Source: Blastopirellula marina (lineage in GTDB: Bacteria > Planctomycetota > Planctomycetia > Pirellulales > Thermoguttaceae). From it: a stretch of 44,135 nucleotides of DNA. This document shows positions 1 through 8,727 of the stretch, piece by piece. The position numbers and the translations under genes were made by a program. The notes beneath the pieces are model-generated. The model worked only from the letters and a program-made list of their open reading frames with translations, was not told where the DNA came from and ran no database searches. The stretch lies in NCBI GenBank assembly GCA_020721965.1, contig DYLS01000014.1, positions 1 through 44,135 on the forward strand, written 5' to 3'. How positions within the stretch are numbered: position 1 is the stretch's first letter; every line of letters starts with the position of its first letter.

Positions 1-72
1 TCCCCGACAGGGCTCGAACCTGTAACCTTCGGCTCCGGAGGCCGACGCTCTATCCAATTGAGCCACGGGGAC
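1..72 (-). tRNA. tRNA-Arg (anticodon CCG), 3' end cut by window edge
   Basis: Read on the minus strand, the sequence folds as a tRNA. A 7-base acceptor strand starts at 72, followed by a D stem (GCTC/GAGC), a 5-bp anticodon stem around the 7-base loop at 34-40, and a T arm containing TTCGAGC. The anticodon is CCG (positions 36-38), which decodes the Arg codon CGG. The last acceptor base, the discriminator and any CCA lie left of the window, so the gene is incomplete here. Confidence 0.93.
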
Positions 73-621
73 CGGATTTGACTTTGCTAATCCCTATCTA
101 TTGCAATGAGCGGTTGTTTGAACAAGCCCCTACTTCCTAACGTTCTTATTACGGGACTTTTGCAGGCTGTTCGCTACCCCCCTCTGAGTGGGGGCAACAA
201 ACTGGATCGATGCGCAGTTCACGAAAGCAAGGAAATCCGTTTTCGTGGGAAACTGCCTTCGCCCCACCACCTCTTGAGGGAAGACGGGAGCTTGTGAACC
301 CAAGTGGCAAGCGTCCAGTTCAAAGCCCTCGGCGTTATCCCGGCCAACACTCCCAATCATTCGACAATTGTACCTTCTACCACCGGTGGCGCGTAGCAAC
401 CCCGCGGCCCCACATCGTTAACCAATCTGCTTTCCCCGAGTTGGTGTCAATATCCCCTCTTCGGTGCCGAATTGCCAAAACGACCTGACGACGCGATCCG
501 TAGGCAGGTTCGCCCATCCCTGATAAGTTGAGAGCATAGCGAGTTGGGAAGAATCTGAAGAGATCAGGCTCCAAGTCGTCAAGGGCGTCAAAGTTCCTTT
601 CCATCAAGTGCCGTCATACCC
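73..621. other. Intergenic region between tRNA-Arg and the POT transporter
   Basis: No convincing gene is visible. The small open frames on both strands lack ribosome sites and family resemblance. The stretch contains one copy of the dispersed inverted-end element (152-318). I see no clear promoter for the transporter in the remaining sequence. Confidence 0.6.
152..318 (-). repeat. Dispersed MITE-like element, copy A (minus orientation)
   Basis: Read on the minus strand this is about 167 bp and aligns along its length with copies at 31956-32118 and 39536-39700. Shared landmarks in order are a 5' end CTGGACGCTTGC, a CACAAGCTCCC-like segment, CCCTC-AGAGGTGG, GCGAAGGCAGTTTC, ACGAAAAC, a CCCCCACTCAGAGGGGG hairpin-like segment, and a 3' end TGCAAAAGTCCCG. 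The two ends are imperfect inverted repeats (GGACGCTTGC against GGACTTTTGC). It has no transposase and no conserved open frame, so it looks like a non-autonomous miniature element or the end remnants of one. It lies about 80 bp upstream of the tRNA-Arg gene. Confidence 0.75.
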
Positions 622-2055
622 ATGCATCAACAGCCGAAAAATCCGAAGTGTCGGACTGGCAGTTGGTTCCGAACGCCGAACTACCCTACGGCCCCCATTC
701 CCACGACGGGCCTGCCACCGGGTATCCCTTACATTATTGGCAATGAAGCTGCGGAGAGATTCAGCTTCTACGGGATGAGGGCGATCTTAGTCATTTTCAT
801 GACCCAGTATTTGCTTTCGCCAGATGGTCATGCCAGCCCCATGGCAGAGTCCGAGGCCAAGTTTTACTACCACGTCTTCAATGCCGGCGTGTATTTCTTC
901 CCCATCCTGGGGGCTTTGCTTGCGGATATTCTTTGGGGCAAATATGCTACGATCCTGGCTTTGTCGCTGGTGTATTGTTTGGGCCATGTCGCTCTGGCAT
1001 GGGACGAGACCCGCCTCGGGCTTTTCGCGGGACTGGCCTTGATCTCCCTCGGATCTGGCGGCATCAAGTCGTGTGTCTCGGCACACGTGGGCGATCAATT
1101 CGGGCGACAGAATCACCATCGGCTCAGTGAAGTATTTTCGTGGTTCTATCTGGCTATCAATCTCGGGGCAGCCGGGTCCACGCTCCTCACCCCAACCTTG
1201 CTGCGGAGATACGGACCCGGCCTGGCATTTGCTGTCCCCGGCTTGCTCATGGGGTTGGCAACCCTGGTATTCTTTATGGGACGGGCAAGGTTTGCCCATA
1301 TTCCCCCCGGCCGCCGAAAATTCATTCGCGACCTAACAGGAGGCGATGGCATTAAAGCGGTTTTTCGCTTGATTCCCCTCTATCTTTTCGTCGCAATGTT
1401 TTGGGCTTTGTTCGATCAGTCGGGATCAGCCTGGGTTTTACAAGCGGAGCGGATGGACCGCCGTTGGCTTGGTTGGGAGTGGGATTCCTCGCAAATTCAA
1501 GCCGTAAATCCTTTGCTGATTTTGGTTTTAGTACCAGCTTTCACCTATGGAGTGTACCCAATCTGCCAGCGATTTTTCGATTTCACCCCGCTTCGACGCA
1601 TAGGTACCGGACTTGTTTTGGCGGGGCTTTCTTTTTCTCTACCGGCAGTGGCCGAGCAGATGATCCAAGCAGGGGGGCGGCCTGGAATCGAGTGGCAGCT
1701 TGCCGCCTATGGGATCATCACTTCGGCGGAAATCCTGGTCTCGATTACGTGCCTCGAGTTCTCCTATACCCAAGCTCCTCCCACGATGAAATCCCTCGTG
1801 ATGGGCCTATATTTGCTTTCGGTTTCCCTCGGTAACGTGTTTACGGCGGTGGTGAATCAAGCGATACGGCTGACAGGGGCTGATCAGCCGGGGGCGATTT
1901 TGGCTGGGGCGGGCTACTATTGGCTTTTCACTATTTGCATGCTCGCAGTGGCGGCCAGTTTTGTACCGGTCGCCACATTCTACCGGGGACGCACCTACCT
2001 GCAAGATGAAACCACGACGAACCCCACGGGCGATGATGGCTCGCGGCAACGATGA
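622..2055 (+). CDS. Proton-dependent oligopeptide transporter (POT/PTR family MFS)
   Basis: Predicted 477-residue polytopic inner-membrane protein that probably imports di- and tripeptides using the proton gradient. The family signature ExxER is present at residues 42-46, followed by FSFYGMRAIL in the first helix. A FDQSGSAWVLQAERMD segment in the second half matches the QGS-type motif of POT helix 7. The chain is rich in hydrophobic helices throughout, and the length is close to the 450-520 residues usual for bacterial POTs. The start is uncertain: the ATG at 622 has no obvious ribosome site, and the first 33 residues are not membrane-like. The gene stands alone. Exact substrate range cannot be read from sequence. 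Confidence 0.85.
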   Translation: MHQQPKNPKCRTGSWFRTPNYPTAPIPTTGLPPGIPYIIGNEAAERFSFYGMRAILVIFMTQYLLSPDGHASPMAESEAKFYYHVFNAGVYFFPILGALLADILWGKYATILALSLVYCLGHVALAWDETRLGLFAGLALISLGSGGIKSCVSAHVGDQFGRQNHHRLSEVFSWFYLAINLGAAGSTLLTPTLLRRYGPGLAFAVPGLLMGLATLVFFMGRARFAHIPPGRRKFIRDLTGGDGIKAVFRLIPLYLFVAMFWALFDQSGSAWVLQAERMDRRWLGWEWDSSQIQAVNPLLILVLVPAFTYGVYPICQRFFDFTPLRRIGTGLVLAGLSFSLPAVAEQMIQAGGRPGIEWQLAAYGIITSAEILVSITCLEFSYTQAPPTMKSLVMGLYLLSVSLGNVFTAVVNQAIRLTGADQPGAILAGAGYYWLFTICMLAVAASFVPVATFYRGRTYLQDETTTNPTGDDGSRQR

Positions 2056-2565
2056 CCCTCTTGTGATCGTTCGATAACCGATCCGTTTGGCTGGTCCGAG
2101 ACGCAAAGCACTCGCAAGTCGCGTAACTGGCCCGACGCCCCCATTCCGGGAACCATTTCGCTAACGGGAGTCCTTCCCAAACCCACTGGCACTTTATCCC
2201 GTTTCCCCACCCTCCCGCTTTTTTGCTTGTAATGTGCTGGAGAGGGGGACTTTTCTACGGCGTGATTCGGGGGATCCGTAGAGGTGTGTCGGCGACAGGA
2301 TGGCGTTCCATGCCTATACTCCTTGTACTCCCCGACACCCTGTGCCTCCCTAGCTGACGCCGCCCCCCGTTCGCAACCTGAAATGGCATCTGCTCCGCAG
2401 CCCTTTGTCACTGGGCCGTTTGTTGCAGGCTCCAAATTTTTTCCTGTCTGAATCCCGTACCACCCATTGACGCAACATTTGCGAGGTCGTAGAATCGATT
2501 TTTCCCGCTCTGAGATTCAGCGGATTCTTTGAAAACTGGGAATTTGGTCACCAAGGAGAGTGCTC
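2056..2565. other. Intergenic region upstream of the ribosomal protein cluster
   Basis: Non-coding by appearance. It contains a weak hairpin just after the transporter (GATCG at 2065-2069 with CGATC at 2079-2083, no T-run) and a good promoter at 2467-2495 that should drive rpsJ and the genes after it. The stretch 2090-2460 shows nothing I can identify. Confidence 0.55.
2467..2495 (+). promoter_or_regulatory. Sigma-70-type promoter for the S10 cluster
   Basis: TTGACG (2467-2472), a 17-base spacer, then TAGAAT (2490-2495): five of six matches in each box with ideal spacing. Transcription would begin near 2502, leaving a leader of about 64 bases before the rpsJ start codon at 2566. Confidence 0.7.
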
Positions 2566-2892
2566 GTGTCTGCCTCCTTCAACGAGATTATTCGCATTCG
2601 AATGGAAGCGTATGACCATGTGGTTCTCGACCAGAGCGCCCAGGAGATCGTAGACACCGTAGTGCGATCGAATTCCAAGGTACACGGCCCGATTCCCTTG
2701 CCCACTCGAATCGAGCGTTACACCGTGCTTTCAAGTCCGCATGTGGATAAGAAGGCTCGGCAGCAGTTCGAGATTCGGACGCATCGGCGTTTAATCGACA
2801 TTTTGGAAGCAACGCCGAAGACGATCGACGCTCTCAACAAGCTGAGTCTTCCGGCTGGAGTAGATATCAAAATCAAAGCGACTTCTCGGTGA
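2566..2892 (+). CDS. rpsJ: 30S ribosomal protein S10
   Basis: S10 is a 30S head protein and, as NusE, an antitermination factor partner. The 108-residue product carries family hallmarks: [17 protein letters not shown] near the N-terminus, the [26 protein letters not shown] region in the middle, and the [11 protein letters not shown] segment. I chose GTG 2566 because AAGGAG at 2553-2558 sits 7 bases upstream; the GTG at 2560 would be only one base from it. It is the first gene of the cluster, directly behind the promoter at 2467-2495. Other bacteria often use this leader for L4 autoregulation, but I see no recognisable L4 site. Confidence 0.95.
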   Translation: MSASFNEIIRIRMEAYDHVVLDQSAQEIVDTVVRSNSKVHGPIPLPTRIERYTVLSSPHVDKKARQQFEIRTHRRLIDILEATPKTIDALNKLSLPAGVDIKIKATSR

Positions 2893-3022
2893 GCAACGAA
2901 ACCGCCACCGAGCAGTTCCATTGAATTGGATAGGTATGCAGTGGATGTTCCTTGGGTAACATCGGCCCCATAAAGCAACCGACGGTCCCAGGGAGCGATG
3001 TGATATCAAAAGGTGAACAGCG

Positions 3023-3712
3023 ATGGCGCTAGGAATTCTCGGCCGCAAGGTCGGCATGACTCAGGTATTCGACGAGCAAGGGCGAGCGGTCCCTGTGACC
3101 GTGGTCCAGGCCGGGCCTTGCCACGTCCTCCAAGTCCGGACCTTGGAACGGGACGGCTACGAGGCGATCCAAGTCGGTTATCTGGATATGCCCCGCCATC
3201 GCGTATCTCGCGCCGCCCGTGGTCACGTCGCACAATTAGATAGTAAGGGGCAGCGAAAACGCGCCGCGGCCGGTTTGCAGCCCATCCCGAAAGCGAATTG
3301 TGAACCGAAGAGGTACATTCGTGAGTTTCGGGGTGCGGGGGATGGCCTTTCGGTGGGCCAAGTCTTATCCGTCGAAGTCCTCAACGGCGTATCTGCTGTA
3401 GATGTCACTGCAACCACCAAAGGTCGCGGTTTTGCCGGTGTGATAAAACGGCACGGGTTCTCTGGCCAGCGTGCCACCCACGGCGTGAAGAAGGTCCATC
3501 GGCATCCCGGTGGCACGGGCTGCAACACAAGCCCGGGGCGCGTAGTGCCCGGCCGAAAGATGGCCGGCCATTTGGGCAATGTCCGACGCACCGTACGCAA
3601 TCTTAAGGTCGTTAAAATTGATCCGCAGGCCGATCTCTTGGTCGTCAGAGGGGCGATTCCCGGACCGAATGGGGGCCTGGTCATTGTCCGCCCCAGCAAT
3701 AAAGTCGGATAG
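3023..3712 (+). CDS. rplC: 50S ribosomal protein L3
   Basis: 229 residues, typical for bacterial L3, which starts 50S assembly and reaches toward the peptidyl-transferase centre. It opens with GILGRKVGMTQVFDEQG and has the characteristic central loop (KGRGFAGVIKRHGF, then THGVKKVHRHPGGTG) and the KMAGHLG segment. Where many bacteria have GQNQTPG in the loop this protein has GCNTSPG, so the glutamine methylated by PrmB in E. coli may be absent. It follows rpsJ after 130 bases. An unusually long 271-base gap separates it from rplD. Confidence 0.96.
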   Translation: MALGILGRKVGMTQVFDEQGRAVPVTVVQAGPCHVLQVRTLERDGYEAIQVGYLDMPRHRVSRAARGHVAQLDSKGQRKRAAAGLQPIPKANCEPKRYIREFRGAGDGLSVGQVLSVEVLNGVSAVDVTATTKGRGFAGVIKRHGFSGQRATHGVKKVHRHPGGTGCNTSPGRVVPGRKMAGHLGNVRRTVRNLKVVKIDPQADLLVVRGAIPGPNGGLVIVRPSNKVG

Positions 3713-3787
3713 TAAATCCAGCAAATTGAATCAAGCGTCTACTACATCCATAGAAGCATTTCCACAGTTGTTGAGCATCGAGATACT

Positions 3788-3816
3788 ATTACATCCGGAG
3801 TCGCTGAGCATATAAC
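3788..3816 (+). promoter_or_regulatory. Candidate internal promoter before rplD
   Basis: ATTACA (3788-3793), 17-base spacer, TATAAC (3811-3816): four of six and five of six consensus matches. It lies in the long 3713-3983 gap inside the S10 cluster, where an extra promoter would make sense. Sequence evidence only. Confidence 0.35.
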
Positions 3817-3983
3817 GGGCGTCCCTTTGCGGAATTCCTCCGAAAGTGAGAAGATTGCGGCTCCGTAAACACTAAAGTCCGCGTCCCTAGAAACACACCA
3901 GTAGTAAAAACGCGTCGGTTGGAAGAGGGTGAGTGATACTTCACGAGGCGTCATGCGAGCGTGGGCTAAAAAGGCAAATCGAG

Positions 3984-4646
3984 ATGGTTAGCTTGCCAAT
4001 CTATAATCGCGAGGGAGCTCAGGTCGATGTGTACGAGATCGACCCCGCCGAGCTTGCGCCGACTATTAACAAGCAGTTGCTGCACGAAGCGGTTATCATG
4101 TACCTGGCCAATCGGCGTCAGGGGACGGCCAAGTGCAAGAACCGGTCGGAAACCGTCGGCTCCACGCGTAAGCTCTATCGACAGAAAGGGACGGGTCGCG
4201 CTCGGGCCGGGAATCGCCGAACGCCAGTCCGACGTGGTGGGGGCCGCGCTCACCCCAAGCGTCCGCAGGATTGGTCTTACCGCCTTCCCGCGAAAGCCCT
4301 GCGCAAGGCTACGCGCATGGCCCTCGCCGGCAGGATCACCGACGGAGAGGTCGTACTCATCGACGAGCTTTCTTTTAACGAGCCAAAGACTCGTGAGGCG
4401 TATACAATCCTCTCCAATTTGAATCTAACCGAGCGACGCCTGCTCGTGGCGACTGAGGGGCCAAACGCAACCGTCTACAAGAGTATTCGCAACATTGACC
4501 GTGTACGGGTACTTCCCGTCTGCGATCTCAACGCCTGGGAAATTTTGCGGCCTAAAAAGATTTTGATGACTCGGGCCGCCCTTGATGTCTATCGCGCGAA
4601 AGTTGCCTCGCAAAGGGAAGGCGCGATCGAGAAGGCAGGAGCTTAG
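3984..4646 (+). CDS. rplD: 50S ribosomal protein L4
   Basis: 220 residues. L4 binds 23S rRNA domain I and lines the exit tunnel; in enterobacteria it also represses its own operon. The start ATG 3984 (MVSLPIYNREG) fits the family N-terminus; an in-frame upstream extension to 3933 does not look like L4. The tunnel loop is clear: KLYRQKGTGRARAGNRR, then RRGGGRAHPKRPQDWSY. The C-terminal half ends with the usual I-R-N-I-D-R-V and AWEILRPKKILMTRAAL segments. rplW follows with only two bases between, so translation is probably coupled. Confidence 0.95.
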   Translation: MVSLPIYNREGAQVDVYEIDPAELAPTINKQLLHEAVIMYLANRRQGTAKCKNRSETVGSTRKLYRQKGTGRARAGNRRTPVRRGGGRAHPKRPQDWSYRLPAKALRKATRMALAGRITDGEVVLIDELSFNEPKTREAYTILSNLNLTERRLLVATEGPNATVYKSIRNIDRVRVLPVCDLNAWEILRPKKILMTRAALDVYRAKVASQREGAIEKAGA

Positions 4647-4648
4647 TC

Positions 4649-4963
4649 ATGCTTCGGAATACCCCCGAGCCGCAATTGTCGGGCCTGGAACCTCATCAGG
4701 TGATCTTGCGCCCGCTGATCTCCGAGAAAAGCGTTCACAAAGCCGAACGATTGAATCAATATGCGTTCGAGGTCAATCTTCTCGCAAACAAAGCTGACGT
4801 GCGCAGGGCCGTTGAGGAGCTGTTTGACGTGAAGGTTGTTCATGTGAATATCCAAAACCGGCGAGGTAAAGTTCGTCGTATCCGGATGCGCAGCGGTGTT
4901 ACTCGGCGGTGGAAAAAGGCAATTGTTACGCTGGATAGTGAATACCGGATCAATTTATTCTAG
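4649..4963 (+). CDS. rplW: 50S ribosomal protein L23
   Basis: 104 residues. L23 lies at the tunnel exit and is the docking site for trigger factor and SRP. The family pattern is visible as VILRPLISEKSV, then YAFEVNLLANKADVRRAVEELFDVKVVHVNI and a basic segment RRGKVRRIRMR, ending in a short beta strand. It starts two bases after rplD and is followed 97 bases later by rplB. Confidence 0.95.
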   Translation: MLRNTPEPQLSGLEPHQVILRPLISEKSVHKAERLNQYAFEVNLLANKADVRRAVEELFDVKVVHVNIQNRRGKVRRIRMRSGVTRRWKKAIVTLDSEYRINLF

Positions 4964-5059
4964 CGGAGTTTGGCAACGCCCCGCACCGCAAGGATCACAG
5001 GAAGCCCGTTCTGAATTCCCCACAGGTGTCCCTTATAGATTCTAGCCAGGCCGACGACG

Positions 5060-5917
5060 ATGGGTCTCAAGTATTATAAACCAACATCACCGGGCCGACG
5101 GAGTGCTTCCGTTTCGGATTTTGCCGACATAACCCGCGGCGTGGAACCTGAAAAGAGCCTCTTGGTCCCGGCGAGGAAGACAGGCGGCCGGAATAGTCAA
5201 GGGGTCATTACCTGTCGGCATCGTGGTGGCGGGCACAAGCGCATGTACCGTCTGATCGACTTCCGTAGAAACAAGGATTCGATCCCGGCTCGCGTTGTGT
5301 CCATTGAATACGATCCGAATCGAAGCGCTAGAATCGCGCTTTTGGTGTATCGCGATGGTGACAAGCGTTATATCATCGCGCCGCAAGGGCTCCGTGTAAA
5401 TGACGTCGTCGAGAGTGGTCCTGAAGCGCCGGCCAAGGTAGGCAATTGCTTGCCTCTGTCGAATATTCCCCTTGGTTTGCAAATCCACAACATCGAGTTG
5501 CAGCCTGGCCGCGGCGGCGCGCTTTGCCGATCCGCCGGTTGTGCCGCGACGCTTGCCGCGAGAGATGCGGATTGGGCGCAATTGATCATGCCGAGCGGAG
5601 AGATTCGACGTGTGCCCGCCAAATGTCGTGCGACGATCGGCGCGGTGAGCAATCCCGATCACGAGAGTGTTCGGCTTGGCAAGGCTGGCCGGCGCCGTTG
5701 GATGGGCCGCAAACCGCATGTCCGCGGCACTGCCATGAACCCTATCGATCATCCTTTGGGCGGTGGAGAGGGACGCACCAAGGGCGGCCGTCATCCTTGC
5801 AGCCCAACCGGCAAGCCGGCGAAGGGGGGGTACACTCGCAAACGCGGAAAGGCTTCGAACAAGGCCATCGTTCGCCGACGGAAGTCGCGCCGCTATGGAC
5901 AGTTGCCTGTTCGTTGA
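5060..5917 (+). CDS. rplB: 50S ribosomal protein L2
   Basis: 285 residues. L2 is a primary 23S rRNA binder near the peptidyl-transferase centre. Typical segments are [19 protein letters not shown] near the N-terminus, [14 protein letters not shown] in the OB domain, and [17 protein letters not shown] near the C-terminus. The first histidine of the DHPHGGGEG loop, which I take to be the functionally important one, is kept; the second is replaced by Leu. The SPWG found after it in many bacteria reads SPTG here. The C-terminal tail is basic ([15 protein letters not shown]). Confidence 0.96.
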   Translation: MGLKYYKPTSPGRRSASVSDFADITRGVEPEKSLLVPARKTGGRNSQGVITCRHRGGGHKRMYRLIDFRRNKDSIPARVVSIEYDPNRSARIALLVYRDGDKRYIIAPQGLRVNDVVESGPEAPAKVGNCLPLSNIPLGLQIHNIELQPGRGGALCRSAGCAATLAARDADWAQLIMPSGEIRRVPAKCRATIGAVSNPDHESVRLGKAGRRRWMGRKPHVRGTAMNPIDHPLGGGEGRTKGGRHPCSPTGKPAKGGYTRKRGKASNKAIVRRRKSRRYGQLPVR

Positions 5918-6027
5918 TGGTGAACTTGCAATTCTTGGTTTTCGGGAGTATCGGATCTCACCGGCCGAGACATGGCTTGGGAACTGAGGTAATTCATATT
6001 TCTCGCGAATAAGGCTGCGTTCCAGTC

Positions 6028-6297
6028 ATGGGTCGATCCATTAAAAAAGGTCCCTTCGTGGATGCCAAGCTCTTCTCGAAAGTCGAGAAGCTCAACGCGA
6101 CGGCACGCAAAGAACCGGTCAAGACGTGGGCCAGGGCGTGCATGATCGTGCCGGAGTTCGTTGGTCACACATTCATGGTGCATAACGGAAAGATGCACGT
6201 GAAGGTGTTCGTGACTGAGGAGATGGTGGGGCACCGGTTGGGCGAGTTTGCCCCGACCCGCGTGTTCCGCGGACACGGTGGAAAGGGTAAACGTTAA
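6028..6297 (+). CDS. rpsS: 30S ribosomal protein S19
   Basis: 89 residues, usual length. S19 sits in the 30S head and contacts S13 and the A-site side. The N-terminus [12 protein letters not shown] and the central [22 protein letters not shown] segment, followed by [11 protein letters not shown], are diagnostic. It lies between rplB and rplV as in most S10 operons. Confidence 0.96.
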   Translation: MGRSIKKGPFVDAKLFSKVEKLNATARKEPVKTWARACMIVPEFVGHTFMVHNGKMHVKVFVTEEMVGHRLGEFAPTRVFRGHGGKGKR

Positions 6298-6370
6298 CCC
6301 CGCGGCGTCTCATTGCGGAACGCCTTGAGAACAGCCGTTTGAATTCGGACATCGGGTGTTGGTGCGCGAC

Positions 6371-6721
6371 ATGGTTCAATTCGATCGTTCATATCGAGCT
6401 ATTCATCGCTATGCCCGGGTCAGTCCGCGCAAGGCACGAAGGATTATCGACACCGTGCGAGGCCGCCAAGTGGATGAGGCGCTGGCTGTACTGAAACGGC
6501 TGCCTCATCGCCCGGCGAGAATGATTGAGAAGGTCATCGCTAGTGCTCTCGCAAACGCTCAAGATCGACAGGATATCGATCCCTCCGAGCTGCATGTGGC
6601 GGTCGCGACCGTCGACGAAGGGCCTCGCATCAAGCGGCTGCGTCCCATTAGCCGAGGCATGGCCTCCATTATTCAAAAGCGAATGTCGCACATAACTATC
6701 GTTTTACGACCGTATGAATAG
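6371..6721 (+). CDS. rplV: 50S ribosomal protein L22
   Basis: 116 residues from ATG 6371. L22 extends a beta hairpin into the exit tunnel. The family pattern YARVSPRKARRIIDTVRGR is followed by ALAVLKRLPHRPARMIEKVIASALANAQ and, in the hairpin, VDEGPRIKRLRPISRGMASIIQKRMSHITIVL. Earlier in-frame GTG codons at 6356 and 6362 are possible starts; the ATG matches the family start better, though no strong ribosome site distinguishes them. Confidence 0.93.
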   Translation: MVQFDRSYRAIHRYARVSPRKARRIIDTVRGRQVDEALAVLKRLPHRPARMIEKVIASALANAQDRQDIDPSELHVAVATVDEGPRIKRLRPISRGMASIIQKRMSHITIVLRPYE

Positions 6722-6817
6722 ACTAAATGCACGATTCGATCCGACGAGCGCATGACGAGCGTCCGGGTTCATCGACGAAGGAACGGGTAGCGGCGGAAAA
6801 CAAACGAGGATCTTACG

Positions 6818-7555
6818 ATGGGTCAAAAGGTAAACCCGATCGGTTTTCGTACAGGTGTCACCCTCGGCTGGAAAAGTCGATGGTATGCGCCGAAGCGAGA
6901 GTTCTCCGATTTGCTGCTGGAAGATCATAAGATTCGACAATTCATTCTCAAACGCCGTGAAGCCTCGTCGGAACGGGATCGTGGCAGGGAGCGCCGCATG
7001 TATCCGATGATCTCAAAGATCGAGATCGAGCGGACGCGGGACGAGGTCAAGGTCATCATATTCACGGCAAGGCCAGGCGTTTTGATCGGATCGCGAGGGG
7101 GCAAAATCGAGGAACTACAGCATGAGCTGCAGGCTTTGACGGGGCGGCGGATCAATCCGAAGATCGAGGAAATTACTCGGCCGGAACTTGTGGCTCAATT
7201 GGTCGCGGAAAGCATCGCTGAAGAATTGATGCGGCGATCCAGCTTTCGTCGGACCATCAAGAAGGCCATGGAGGCGACCATGGCCCAGGGTGCTAAAGGG
7301 ATGAAGGTGCAGTTGTCCGGTCGGCTCGGCGGCGCGGAGATGTCGCGGCGCGAAAAGCAAATGGTCGGCTCGGTACCTTTATCAACGCTGCGAGCCGACG
7401 TGGACTACGGCTTCGCAGAGGCCACCATCGCCCAGGGGCAAATCGGCGTACAAGTGTGGATTAACCGAGGATTGTTCAGCGAGGACAACGACAATGGCGC
7501 TGATGCCAAAACGGGTCAAGCATCGAAAAAGTCAAAGAGGACGTATAAGGGGTGA
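6818..7555 (+). CDS. rpsC: 30S ribosomal protein S3
   Basis: 245 residues. S3 lies at the mRNA entry channel and helps unwind mRNA structure. It begins MGQKVNPIGFRTG and has a type-II KH domain with the GxxG loop GSRG at residues 91-94, followed by the C-terminal RNA-binding domain (QLSGRLGGAEMSRREK). The tail from about residue 225 (NDNGADAKTG, basic residues after) is low-complexity. Its last 62 bases overlap the start of rplP in another frame, far more than the few bases usual in this operon. Confidence 0.95.
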   Translation: MGQKVNPIGFRTGVTLGWKSRWYAPKREFSDLLLEDHKIRQFILKRREASSERDRGRERRMYPMISKIEIERTRDEVKVIIFTARPGVLIGSRGGKIEELQHELQALTGRRINPKIEEITRPELVAQLVAESIAEELMRRSSFRRTIKKAMEATMAQGAKGMKVQLSGRLGGAEMSRREKQMVGSVPLSTLRADVDYGFAEATIAQGQIGVQVWINRGLFSEDNDNGADAKTGQASKKSKRTYKG

Positions 7556-7910
7556 AGCTACCCGCGGCAATCGCGTCGTCTTTGGCGAGTTCGGTTTGAG
7601 GGCGCTACAAGGTGGCTGGATCCCTGCGGCAACCATCGAGGCGGGGCGTATTGCAGCCCAACAATATTTGCGTGCCGAAGGAAGATTGTATATTCGCATT
7701 TTCCCGCACAAGCCCATCACATCCATTCCCCTGGAGACACGTATGGGCAAAGGGAAGGGCGAGCCAGAATATTGGGCGGCCGTGGTCAAACCTGGTACCG
7801 TCCTGTTTGAAGTCGGTGGGATATCGGAAGAGGCGGCCAAGCTCTGCCTTTCGCGACTTGGTCATAAAATGCCGGTAAAAGTTCAGTTCGTACGTCGGCG
7901 AGATATCTGA
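7494..7910 (+). CDS. rplP: 50S ribosomal protein L16
   Basis: 138 residues. L16 binds near the A-site tRNA elbow. The N-terminus MPKRVKHRKSQRGR, the GLRALQGGWIPAATIEAGRIAAQ segment, the loop TRMGKGKGEPEYWAAVVKPGTVLFEV and the end KMPVKVQFV are diagnostic. ATG 7494 (MALMPKRV) and ATG 7503 (MPKRV) are both possible. Either way the conserved N-terminus lies inside the 3' end of rpsC, so these bases code for two proteins. Confidence 0.95.
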   Translation: MALMPKRVKHRKSQRGRIRGEATRGNRVVFGEFGLRALQGGWIPAATIEAGRIAAQQYLRAEGRLYIRIFPHKPITSIPLETRMGKGKGEPEYWAAVVKPGTVLFEVGGISEEAAKLCLSRLGHKMPVKVQFVRRRDI

Positions 7911-7985
7911 TTCGCCGGCCCGTGAGCTGCTCTCATTTCCTGTGCCAGATGGTTCCGAATCAAACGTGGTGTCCGTGGTGAGGCG

Positions 7986-8183
7986 ATGAAAGCGAAAGAA
8001 CTTCGAGAGATGAGCACGGAGCAATTGCAGGCCACGCTGCGGGAAACCGTGGATTTGCTATTTCGCCTCCGGATTCAGCAACAGACCGAACGACTTGCCA
8101 ATCCGCGTGAGATGGGCAACAAACGCCGCCTCATAGCTCGAATCCGTACTATCTTGCGAGAACGGGATGTAATCCCCGCGTGA
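7986..8183 (+). CDS. rpmC: 50S ribosomal protein L29
   Basis: 65 residues, usual for L29, a small two-helix protein beside L23 at the tunnel exit. MKAKELREMSTEQL at the start, LFRLRIQQQTERLANPREM in the middle and IARIRTILRER at the end match the family. It lies between rplP and rpsQ in standard order. Confidence 0.94.
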   Translation: MKAKELREMSTEQLQATLRETVDLLFRLRIQQQTERLANPREMGNKRRLIARIRTILRERDVIPA

Positions 8184-8283
8184 CGCGTTGACTCCAAAGC
8201 ACTGCTGTATCGTTAGAATACAAACAGTTGTAGCTTGCCTCGAGCGATGGATTGAAACTAAATCGCGAACGTAGGAATAAGCA

Positions 8284-8652
8284 ATGGCAAAACGGGTTGA
8301 GGTCGGTATCGTAACGAAGGCTGGCAAGCCGCAGTTTCGTCGGGTCGAAGTCATCCGCATGATGCCTCATGGCCGCTATGGAAAGTACATACGGCATCGG
8401 ACGATTTGCTACGCCCACGACGAGAATGATGAGACTGGTGTTGGTGATCGCGTGGAGATTGCCGAATCGCGCCCTTTGTCACGATTGAAGCGGTGGCGTG
8501 TGGTACGAGTCCTGGAGAAAGCCCGTGTCATCGACCGCCGCATCACAAAAGGTCGTGAGGCGGAGGAAGAATTCCAGGCTGTCTCCGGTGGCCGGGATAT
8601 TCAGGATGAGGCATCGATGCAAGAGGGCAATGGCACGCAATCAGGTTCCTAG
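8284..8652 (+). CDS. rpsQ: 30S ribosomal protein S17 with C-terminal extension
   Basis: 122 residues, against about 80-90 for most bacterial S17. The OB-fold core covers residues 1 to about 84: VGIVTKAGKPQFRRVEVIR, the YGKYIRHRTICYAHDE loop, the GVGDRVEIAESRPLSRLKRWRVVRVLEKA strand region. The remaining 35 or so residues are acidic and polar (EAEEEFQAVSGG and onward) and look disordered. S17 is a primary 16S rRNA binder, so the tail probably projects outward. An extension here is a lineage feature rather than a frameshift, because core and tail are in one frame with no break. Confidence 0.93.
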   Translation: MAKRVEVGIVTKAGKPQFRRVEVIRMMPHGRYGKYIRHRTICYAHDENDETGVGDRVEIAESRPLSRLKRWRVVRVLEKARVIDRRITKGREAEEEFQAVSGGRDIQDEASMQEGNGTQSGS

Positions 8653-8727
8653 CTGCACCTATTGTAGTTGCAGGAGCGGTGTGTTTGCGACGCACGAATC
8701 CACCGGCATGTAGGTTAGGTAACTGCC

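Noticed and set aside
152-318. Coding remnant in the dispersed element
   Set aside because: Although copies give vaguely similar peptides in one frame, none has a start, and the similarity is explained by DNA-level repeat identity.
5087-5794. 235-codon minus-strand frame inside rplB
   Set aside because: Antisense shadow of a strongly conserved L2 gene.
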